Assembly (NCBI GenBank): GCA_036771375.1
Contig: DAIPHL010000068.1
Location: forward strand, 1 to 11,172
From: DAIPHL01 sp036771375
GTDB taxonomy: Bacteria > Synergistota > Synergistia > Synergistales > Synergistaceae
DNA: 11,172 nucleotides
Direction of reading: 5' to 3'
Shown: positions 5,909 through 11,172 of the stretch, in pieces
How the letters are laid out: the number at the start of each line of letters is the position of its first letter
How positions within the stretch are numbered: the first letter of the stretch is position 1
Notes under the pieces: model-generated
The model's input: only the letters and a program-made list of their open reading frames with translations
Database searches by the model: none
Told to the model about the DNA's origin: nothing
Translations under genes and position numbers: made by a program

Positions 5909-7159
5909 CTACAGACGTGCCACCTTGCCCATGAACAGTATGGTTCCGCTCGCGTTGTCGCGAATCATGAACAAAAAAGGACGATCGGCCCGAAAGACGA
6001 CGACGTCCTCAGGCGGTGCGGCGCTTACGCGCATCATCACGACCCCGGTCGCCGCCGCGGCCTCCGTGCCCTTTTCCCCCACCTCGACAAACGCCTTGTG
6101 TACCGCGGCGCCGATCGACAGCTCCCGGTTTCCGGTCATGCCGGAAAAATCGGCCACTCCGGGGAGGAAGGCGCTCCTGACGCCCAGGGCCTGCACAGCA
6201 TAAAGCAGATCGAAAGAACTCTCGATCTTGAACCTCGGAAGAGAGAGGTCCACCCTGCGGGTTTTCAGCTCACTCTCCAGAGAGTCCAGGAAATCCGGAG
6301 AGAGCTTTTGTTCTACATCCGCGATCCCATCCCTCTTCCCCGGAAGGATGATCTGCATGGAATAGACCCCTCCGGCGTAGGGAACCCGGACGACCTGCAG
6401 TGCGTCCCGCTCTGCATACGCCATCTCGGCCACCCGGTGCATCATCCGGACGGAGGTCTTTCCGCCCGACGCCGGGAAAAAATCGGCGTCCGCCGTCGCG
6501 TTCCCGTCGAACGCGTGAAGCCAGGGGGCCTTGAAATAGATTGCGTTGACCAGCACCAGCTTCGTCTCCCTGCCGAGGCTCGCGGGAGAGAGGATATCCT
6601 TGATGCGCCCTCCGGTTTTGTCGGACACCCAATCGTTGATCGTCCTGCAGGAGCCCCCCCGATCCCGCATGAAATCGAGGGGGGTAACCTCGACACGATA
6701 GTCCTTCTTCAGTCGCTCGACGTACTTCCTGCGGAATCGATACCCCTTCTGCGGCCAGATCGAGTTCGCGATATCCAGCCGGCCCGCTTCCTCCGGACTC
6801 TGCAGCAGCTTTTCCATCAGAGACCGGTGCGAATCGTGAATGCCGTCATCGTAATGAAACCCTTTTTTCATCTCCTTCGCCGTCTCGCCTGCCGCACCGG
6901 CATAGGTCATGGCAAAAGCCGACGAGACGCTGTACGGGGAAAAACAGAGATTCGCGCCCGAAGTCGACAGGCTCCTGTAGAGGTCCACCGCGAGGGAATT
7001 CACGCTCCTTGCCGCGATGCGCTCAGGGGACGCGCCCTCGCGAGCCGGAGCCGGCGACGGCGCCCAAAGACCCAAAGACACGAGCAAAGCGGCAAAAAAA
7101 ACAAACCGCGAAGAAGGCTCGAAGAAGCAACAAGACATTTTAACAGGGAAGGTTCTCAT
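5909..7159 (-). CDS. Secreted serpin (serine protease inhibitor)
   Basis: A 416-aa member of the serpin family, suicide inhibitors that trap serine (or sometimes cysteine) proteases covalently. Residues 1-39 form a signal peptide: basic start, hydrophobic core FVFFAALLVSLGLW, and a likely cut after SPAPA. The mature protein of about 377 aa has the family's usual length and landmarks: NLCFSPYSVSSAFAM, LVNAIYFKAPW, and the C-terminal DRPFLFMIRD with ILFMGKV. The hinge GTEAAAAT (364-371) carries the small residues needed for loop insertion, so it should be inhibitory. Counting from the hinge, P1-P1' falls at Val378-Ser379, although Arg377 or Met376 cannot be excluded; the loop is about five residues longer than in alpha-1-antitrypsin. 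ATG 7159 is preferred (GGAG ten bases upstream) over GTG 7168 or ATG 7138. A TAGAAT at 7216-7211 is a possible -10. Confidence 0.96.
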   Translation of the reverse strand: MRTFPVKMSCCFFEPSSRFVFFAALLVSLGLWAPSPAPAREGASPERIAARSVNSLAVDLYRSLSTSGANLCFSPYSVSSAFAMTYAGAAGETAKEMKKGFHYDDGIHDSHRSLMEKLLQSPEEAGRLDIANSIWPQKGYRFRRKYVERLKKDYRVEVTPLDFMRDRGGSCRTINDWVSDKTGGRIKDILSPASLGRETKLVLVNAIYFKAPWLHAFDGNATADADFFPASGGKTSVRMMHRVAEMAYAERDALQVVRVPYAGGVYSMQIILPGKRDGIADVEQKLSPDFLDSLESELKTRRVDLSLPRFKIESSFDLLYAVQALGVRSAFLPGVADFSGMTGNRELSIGAAVHKAFVEVGEKGTEAAAATGVVMMRVSAAPPEDVVVFRADRPFLFMIRDNASGTILFMGKVARL

Positions 7160-7607
7160 GTAGACCACGCTCCGTTTCCTTTTTTCGAGAATCCGTTCCG
7201 TCCTTGCCGCATTCTACATCCCCCTTTGACTTTGCCTCACGGGGCAAAACCCCTACTTTTTTTTGCGGGATTCCCCGATCTCCTTCGAAAAAGCCGGGGA
7301 CACGGAAAGCACGAAGCAGCCGCCGGTTTTCATCTTCTCCCCTCCCTGTCGCACGGCTCCATCCGACGAGAAGCGAGGATTCGAAAAGGCCAAGAAAACC
7401 GTCTGCGCAAAAACCATCTGCGCGGACGACATCTCCGCCCTTGGGATGCAATCCATTTCCGTATGAAACGTCGAGACGTGTGAGGAAAAGCGTAAGCAGA
7501 TCGGGCAAGGATCGGGAGGGGAATTCGTTTCGTCCTGCGAAAGTGCGGAACGGGTTCGGGGATTTCGTACCCCATGGGTTTCCACCCACGACGTACGAAA
7601 GGGCACG
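7160..7607. other. Gap between flgN-like and serpin genes
   Basis: About 450 bp without a convincing gene; the open minus-strand frames have no ribosome site or familiar motif. It holds a large dyad just after the flgN stop (7563-7600). It also holds a hairpin GGGG-CAAAA-CCCC with eight Ts on the plus strand (7241-7264), overlapping an alternative stem TTTGCC/GGCAAA (7231-7248). A possible serpin -10, TAGAAT on the minus strand, is at 7211-7216, with no good -35. Confidence 0.5.
7563..7600 (-). repeat. Compound inverted repeat downstream of flgN
   Basis: The outer arms TTTCGTAC (7563-7570) and GTACGAAA (7593-7600) are perfect 8-bp complements; the inner arms TGGGT and ACCCA (7575-7588) close a four-base loop. 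A four-by-four internal loop separates them. No T-tract follows on either strand, so it is more likely a transcript-end stabiliser than a simple intrinsic terminator. TTCGTAC also recurs at the flgN stop codon. Confidence 0.6.
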
Positions 7608-8069
7608 TCAGTACGAACCGGCCCCCCGCGAATATCCTCTCACGGCGGTCCTGTTGCGCCCCATGGACAACAAACGCTCTCGCATCTCAGCCAGGTTCTC
7701 CTCGAGTTTCCGCCGAATCACTTCCTCCCGATCGAGCAGGTTCTGCCCCAACTCGCGAATTTCGTCGATCCTGCGAACGATATGGTTGTAACCGCTCTCT
7801 CCGATTCTCGAAGAGATCGCATTCCAGAAAGCCGGTCCCTCTCTGCCCTCGGGAAGCCCGAGCTCCAGAGAGATACCGTTCCAACGATCCAAAAGAAGCT
7901 CCTGCCGGGATATGATCGATTGCTTCCGTTGCAGGACCTCGAGCAACCCCTCCATGTCGGAGGTCGTGACTTTCTCGTCCTCGGTATCGACGAGCGAAGC
8001 CAGAGATTCGTACAGCGCCAGCTCCTCCTCGATCAGGGAGTTCACCGTTTCGAAAAGCTCAGTAGGCAA
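7608..8069 (-). CDS. flgN: FlgN-family flagellar chaperone (TTG start)
   Basis: A 153-aa, mostly alpha-helical protein with heptad-like leucines and glutamates throughout, matching FlgN, the cytosolic chaperone that guards the hook-filament junction proteins FlgK and FlgL before export. There are no membrane segments. Assignment rests on size, helix pattern and position next to fliS. The start is TTG at 8069: GGGAGGG lies seven bases upstream, inside the end of fliS, and no other start near the N-terminus has such a site. The gene overlaps fliS by 11 bp in another frame, so translation is probably coupled. The C-terminal tail (RNRTAVRGYSRGAGSY) is basic and probably disordered. FlgK and FlgL are not in the window. 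Confidence 0.7.
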   Translation of the reverse strand: MPTELFETVNSLIEEELALYESLASLVDTEDEKVTTSDMEGLLEVLQRKQSIISRQELLLDRWNGISLELGLPEGREGPAFWNAISSRIGESGYNHIVRRIDEIRELGQNLLDREEVIRRKLEENLAEMRERLLSMGRNRTAVRGYSRGAGSY

Positions 8070-8511
8070 AATTCGTCCCTCCCGCCGTCGGCGCGACAGG
8101 CGCCGGTTCCTTCCCTCTGGACTCCACCTTCAACTTGGCGATCGCCTCGATCCACGTCGCCTTCAGTTCCTCCAACATCTGCCTGACCATCCGGACAGGA
8201 GCCGCGTCTTTCTTCACGTTCGCATCGACAAGCTGATAGTACATGTAATCGTAAAGGCGCATCAGGGAATCGGCGACCTCTCCGCCCTGCTCCAGGTTCA
8301 ACGTGACCATGAGCTCCCGCACGACGGCCTGCGCCCTCTGCAGATTGAAGTTGATCTGCTCCACATCGTTTACATCGATCGCCCTCTCCGCCGCACTGCA
8401 CGATCGTATGCCGATGTCATAGGTGATGATCAAAAGCTGCTCTTTTGACGCCATCCGGATCTGATTGACCCGATAGGTATCCTGAGCCTGCTGTGCAAAG
8501 CGTTCATCCAT
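8059..8511 (-). CDS. fliS: Flagellin export chaperone FliS
   Basis: Cytosolic chaperone that binds the C-terminal disordered region of flagellin, blocks early polymerisation and delivers it to the flagellar export gate. The product is 150 aa, slightly longer than the usual 125-135 because of a proline- and alanine-rich tail (EPAPVAPTAGG). The signature is clear: an N-terminal Tyr/Gln segment (YRVNQIRMASKEQLLIITYD) corresponds to the family's YxxxQVxTASPEQLLLMLYD, followed by the helical bundle with LMRLYDYMYYQL. The ATG at 8511 has GGAGGGGAG five bases upstream. It overlaps flgN by 11 bp. Neither flagellin (fliC) nor fliD, its usual neighbours, is in the window. Confidence 0.95.
   Translation of the reverse strand: MDERFAQQAQDTYRVNQIRMASKEQLLIITYDIGIRSCSAAERAIDVNDVEQINFNLQRAQAVVRELMVTLNLEQGGEVADSLMRLYDYMYYQLVDANVKKDAAPVRMVRQMLEELKATWIEAIAKLKVESRGKEPAPVAPTAGGTNFAY
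8077..8083 (-). promoter_or_regulatory. Ribosome binding site deciding the flgN TTG start
   Basis: GGGAGGG on the minus strand, seven bases before the TTG at 8069 and embedded in the last codons of fliS. It supports coupled translation from the unusual start. Confidence 0.7.
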
Positions 8512-8604
8512 TCGTACTCCCCTCCTTCTCTTATTTTCGGATGGGATGCCGCCACGGATTAGGGAGTCCGCGTCACCTCCAAAGACGGCGGGCGAAAGGC
8601 CCCC

Positions 8605-9168
8605 CTATCCACCGGACAGATGCGTCACGAGAATATGGAGACCGGTCAGGAAGAGGACGACCCCCCCGGCGAACTCCACACATCCGCCCGCCTTCCCCCC
8701 GATGAAACGTCCGAAAATCACGCCCACGAAACACAGGGCCAGCGTAATCGTCCCCGCGCCCACGGCGAGCAGGGCAACGGGACGAGCGGTGATCCCGAAA
8801 CCGGCGCCGACCGCGAGCGCATCCATCGACGTCGCCAACGCCAGGTAGAGGAGTGCACGGGACCGGGTCGGGTCGACAGAGGGACACGTCTTCGTCCGGC
8901 GGAGGGAACCCCACATCATGTTGCCCCCCACAAAGGCGAGAATCCCGAACGCGATCCAATGATCCCAGGCTTCTATGAGGTGAATGGCATATGCACCGAG
9001 CAGCCACCCGAACAGAGGCATCAAAAATTGGAACGCCCCGCAGGCAAGCCCCATCCGCAAAGCCGCTTGCCACCCCACCCCCGCGACCGTGACACCGACA
9101 CAGACGGCCGCCGCGAACGCGTCCATCGAAAGGGAGACCGCAGAGAGAAGCGAATCCAGAATATACAT
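8605..9168 (-). CDS. mntP: Manganese efflux pump MntP
   Basis: A 187-aa inner-membrane protein with six predicted hydrophobic helices, exporting excess Mn(II) from the cytoplasm. It has the two hallmark repeats: SLSMDAFAAAV (Asp16) in helix 1 and ATSMDALAVGAGF (Asp116) in helix 4, aligning with Asp16 and Asp118 of E. coli MntP, which are needed for transport. Length equals that of the E. coli protein (188 aa). The ATG at 9168 matches the family start and has AGGGG seven bases upstream; an in-frame extension to 9207 adds 13 basic residues with no family support. It lies 54 bp after the arnA-type decarboxylase gene on the same strand, so it is probably in that transcript. No manganese (yybP-ykoY) riboswitch, a common mntP control, is visible in the short upstream gap. 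Confidence 0.95.
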   Translation of the reverse strand: MYILDSLLSAVSLSMDAFAAAVCVGVTVAGVGWQAALRMGLACGAFQFLMPLFGWLLGAYAIHLIEAWDHWIAFGILAFVGGNMMWGSLRRTKTCPSVDPTRSRALLYLALATSMDALAVGAGFGITARPVALLAVGAGTITLALCFVGVIFGRFIGGKAGGCVEFAGGVVLFLTGLHILVTHLSGG

Positions 9169-9222
9169 CCCCGCACCCCTACGCGGGAGAGACCTGCCCC
9201 TGCACATGCGGGACGACGGCCT

Positions 9223-10311
9223 TCATCGGACGCATCCACCCTCGCGGCGGGAGGACGGCTCCCCTCGCGAAGGACTTTTTGCCCCATCCAGGTAAACGCC
9301 TCGTTCTTCGTAGTACCGGAGCGTGCGCCGGATCGCCTCCTCCAGGCTCGTCCGCGGAGCCCATCCGAGGAGTGTTTCGATCTTCCGTATACAGGGAACC
9401 CGATTCTTCATGTCCTCGTACCCTTCCTGATAGTAAGCCTCCGGCTCGATCACCTCGAGCTTCGTCCTTTTTGCCGCCTCCCTCATGGACGGGAACTCCC
9501 TCATCACGTGAAGAATCGTCTCGGCGAGCTCCCGGATCGAGGCGTTGCCGGCCGGATTTCCGATGTTGAAGATCTGACGGGATGCACGGCCCCTTTCGTC
9601 CGCGATGACCGTAATCAGGGCCTCGACGGCGTCGCCGATCCACAGGAAGCTCCTTTTGTTCGTGCCCCCGCCGACGAGGGAGATCGTCCCCCTGTACAGA
9701 ACGTCGTAGATCATCTGCGTGACCGAACGGGCCGTCCTCTCCGCCGCATCGCGAAACGAATCCAACCGCGGACCGATCCAGTTGAAGGGACGAAAGAGGG
9801 TGTAATCGAGCCCGCGTTCGACGCCGTACGCGACGACCACACGGTCCATCATCTGCTTCGCACAGCTGTATATCCAACGCTGCTTCGTCACGGGACCCGT
9901 GATCAGCGGACTTTCATCCTCGAGAAGCTCTTCGTCCTGCGACATTCCGTAGACCTCCGACGTGGAGGGGAAAACGAGGCGTTTTGCCTCGTCGGCACAC
10001 ATCCTCACGATCTTCAGGTTCTGCTCGAAATCCAGCTCGAACGTCCAGAGCGGTTTTTTGAGATAATACGCGGGTTTCGCAATGCCCGCGAGCGAGAGGA
10101 CCACGTCGCTCTCCCTTATCTCGGCGCGGAGGTATTCGTCGTCGGTGAAGATATCCCCCCTCCTGAAACGATAGCGGGGGTTCCTCCGGTAGGACGACAC
10201 GTTCTCGTCGCAGACGTCAAAGGCGGAGATCGTCCAGTCCGAACCGGACAGGATCCCCTCCGTGAGGTGCGTCCCGATGAACCCGTTCGCCCCGGTGATG
10301 AAAAGCCTCAT
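9223..10311 (-). CDS. arnA: UDP-glucuronate decarboxylase (stand-alone ArnA C-terminal domain)
   Basis: A 362-aa short-chain dehydrogenase that oxidises and decarboxylates UDP-glucuronate to UDP-4-keto-arabinose with NAD, the first committed step of lipid A 4-amino-arabinose synthesis. The Rossmann motif is GANGFIG (7-13). Catalytic residues align with E. coli ArnA at identical spacing: Thr117-Ser118-Glu119 (432-434), Tyr148 (463), Lys152 (467) and Arg304 (619). The ATG at 10311 overlaps the stop of the formyltransferase gene (ATGA), with GGGGG ten bases upstream, so translation is coupled. In E. coli both activities are one polypeptide; here they are separate in the same order. The last 25 or so residues are a charged, Arg- and Ser-rich tail not found in E. 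coli ArnA. The related enzyme UXS/UDP-xylose synthase is less likely given the partner gene. Confidence 0.93.
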   Translation of the reverse strand: MRLFITGANGFIGTHLTEGILSGSDWTISAFDVCDENVSSYRRNPRYRFRRGDIFTDDEYLRAEIRESDVVLSLAGIAKPAYYLKKPLWTFELDFEQNLKIVRMCADEAKRLVFPSTSEVYGMSQDEELLEDESPLITGPVTKQRWIYSCAKQMMDRVVVAYGVERGLDYTLFRPFNWIGPRLDSFRDAAERTARSVTQMIYDVLYRGTISLVGGGTNKRSFLWIGDAVEALITVIADERGRASRQIFNIGNPAGNASIRELAETILHVMREFPSMREAAKRTKLEVIEPEAYYQEGYEDMKNRVPCIRKIETLLGWAPRTSLEEAIRRTLRYYEERGVYLDGAKSPSRGEPSSRREGGCVR

Positions 10312-11172
10312 CGAAACATGTCCCCCACGCTCACGTCGAAAGTCTGCACGAACTCGATGTCGTTTTGTTCCGGATGTCCCTCCATCTGCAACCGCTCCAG
10401 TTTGAGAACGCCCTCGCCCGTGGCGACGCACAGAGGCAAAAGCGAGAGCACGGTCCCCGGCTCCCGCCCCCCGGTCACGGCTTTCGGCAGCGGACGCGCA
10501 CGCCAGACGAAGACCTTCCCCTCGACGTCCCCTTCGAAGTTCGAGAAAGCGCCCGGAAAGGGATGCGTCGTCCCCCGCACGAGGTTATAGATCTCGATCG
10601 AGCTGCTCGCCCATCGAATCACTCCGTCCGCCGGCGTGCGCCTCGCGAAACGCCCCGCCTTCGACTCGTCCTGAGGACGCCGGGAGGCCGTCCCGAGCGC
10701 GATCGGACGATAGTTCCTCTTCACGATCAGGCGCGACGCATCGACGATCGACATGTAAAGATCCATCGCCGTGTCGCTGAAACCGATGGCGACCTCTTCC
10801 TGGTCCACGATGTCCCCACAGTCCGCCTTTTCGGTCATGTGGTGCAGGGTGACGCCGCTCTGTTTCTCCCCCATGATGATCGCCCAGTTCACCGGCGCCC
10901 GCCCCCGAAAACGGGGCAAGAGCCCCCCGTGGACATTGTAGGCGCCCCCCGGCGCCAGATCGACGATGTCCATCGCGACCATCGATCTGTAGTGAAACGA
11001 AAAGACGAGGTCGAAACGGAGCCTTGCGATCTCCTCCAAATGATTCGACGGAGAGTCCGTATAACAGGGGATGCCTTGTTTCCGTGCGAGCTCCTCGACC
11101 GAGCGGAACCAGATGGTCTCGTTCGGGTCGTCCTCGTGCGTAAAGACGGCGATGACCTCGCAACCGCCGACC
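10308..11172 (-). CDS. UDP-4-amino-arabinose formyltransferase (stand-alone ArnA N-terminal domain), 5' end outside window
   Basis: Transfers formyl from N10-formyl-tetrahydrofolate to UDP-4-amino-4-deoxy-L-arabinose, giving the form that ArnC attaches to undecaprenyl phosphate. 287 codons are present; by alignment with E. coli ArnA about 25 N-terminal residues lie past the right edge. The first visible residues are VGGCEVIAVFTHEDDPNE. The formyltransferase triad is present: Asn and His in YNVHGGLLPRFRGRAPVNW and Asp in KADCGDIV, matching Asn102, His104 and Asp140. RFARRTPADGVIRW and HPFPGAFS follow as in ArnA. The frame is open to the edge, so no start is assigned; a TTG at 11039 is internal. 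It ends at TGA 10308, overlapping the decarboxylase start by four bases. Upstream arnB or arnC is expected but not seen. Confidence 0.92.
   Translation of the reverse strand, partial: VGGCEVIAVFTHEDDPNETIWFRSVEELARKQGIPCYTDSPSNHLEEIARLRFDLVFSFHYRSMVAMDIVDLAPGGAYNVHGGLLPRFRGRAPVNWAIIMGEKQSGVTLHHMTEKADCGDIVDQEEVAIGFSDTAMDLYMSIVDASRLIVKRNYRPIALGTASRRPQDESKAGRFARRTPADGVIRWASSSIEIYNLVRGTTHPFPGAFSNFEGDVEGKVFVWRARPLPKAVTGGREPGTVLSLLPLCVATGEGVLKLERLQMEGHPEQNDIEFVQTFDVSVGDMFR

Noticed and set aside
5888..7483. A 531-codon plus-strand open frame
   Set aside because: It is antisense to the serpin, with the same low-complexity basic composition as the other mirror frames.
7140..7606. Two overlapping minus-strand frames (117 and 149 residues) between flgN and the serpin
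   Set aside because: There are no ribosome sites or familiar motifs; one overlaps the serpin start and the composition is unlike the neighbouring genes.
9179..9226. A 15-residue peptide frame between the decarboxylase and mntP (MKAVVPHVQGQVSPA)
   Set aside because: It has a start and stop but no convincing ribosome site or attenuator structure; length alone is not evidence.
8620..10590. A 656-codon plus-strand open frame
   Set aside because: It runs antisense through mntP, the decarboxylase and part of the formyltransferase. All three have catalytic motifs on the minus strand.

Overview
The window is a GC-rich stretch of a bacterial chromosome. Every protein gene I can support is on the minus strand, and only two tRNA genes are on the plus strand. 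The content points to an anaerobic, flagellated, two-membrane bacterium. Lipid A aminoarabinose genes imply an outer membrane, the flagellar chaperones FliS and FlgN imply motility, and a 2,4-diaminopentanoate-dehydrogenase-like enzyme is typical of amino-acid fermenters. My best guess is Synergistota. This rests on gene content and style, not on a database match.

Layout from left to right. (1) 1-2489: the str operon, promoter > rpsL (TTG start) > rpsG > fusA, transcribed leftward; fusA runs off the left edge. (2) 2490-2952: a gene-free divergent region holding a 22-bp direct repeat, then a strong promoter and tRNA-Gln(CTG) and tRNA-Glu(CTC) transcribed rightward. (3) 3086-5546: a Rossmann oxidoreductase of the 2,4-diaminopentanoate dehydrogenase family with an intrinsic terminator, a long palindrome-rich leader, and a MerR/BmrR-type regulator immediately upstream. 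A -35/-10 pair with a 19-bp spacer overlaps the regulator's stop codon and points at the oxidoreductase. (4) 5547-7607: a secreted serpin between two gene-poor gaps of 362 and about 450 bp. (5) 7608-8511: fliS and a flgN-like gene overlapping by 11 bp, the second with a TTG start. (6) 8605-11172: a run of the lipid A gene arnA split into separate formyltransferase and decarboxylase genes (ATGA overlap), followed 54 bp later by the manganese exporter gene mntP. The formyltransferase lacks its first residues at the right edge.

How the genes work together. The two arnA-like genes make UDP-4-formamido-arabinose, a precursor for cationic lipid A that resists polymyxin and antimicrobial peptides. 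The serpin could protect the cell surface against host or competitor serine proteases; if so, both would be envelope defences, but the sequence shows no regulatory link between them. The MerR regulator plus the downstream oxidoreductase may form a small substrate-induced amino-acid catabolic module. I see no phage, insertion sequence, CRISPR array or obviously new multigene system. The most interesting points are the split arnA, the secreted serpin, and the MerR-style promoter and structured leader ahead of the oxidoreductase.
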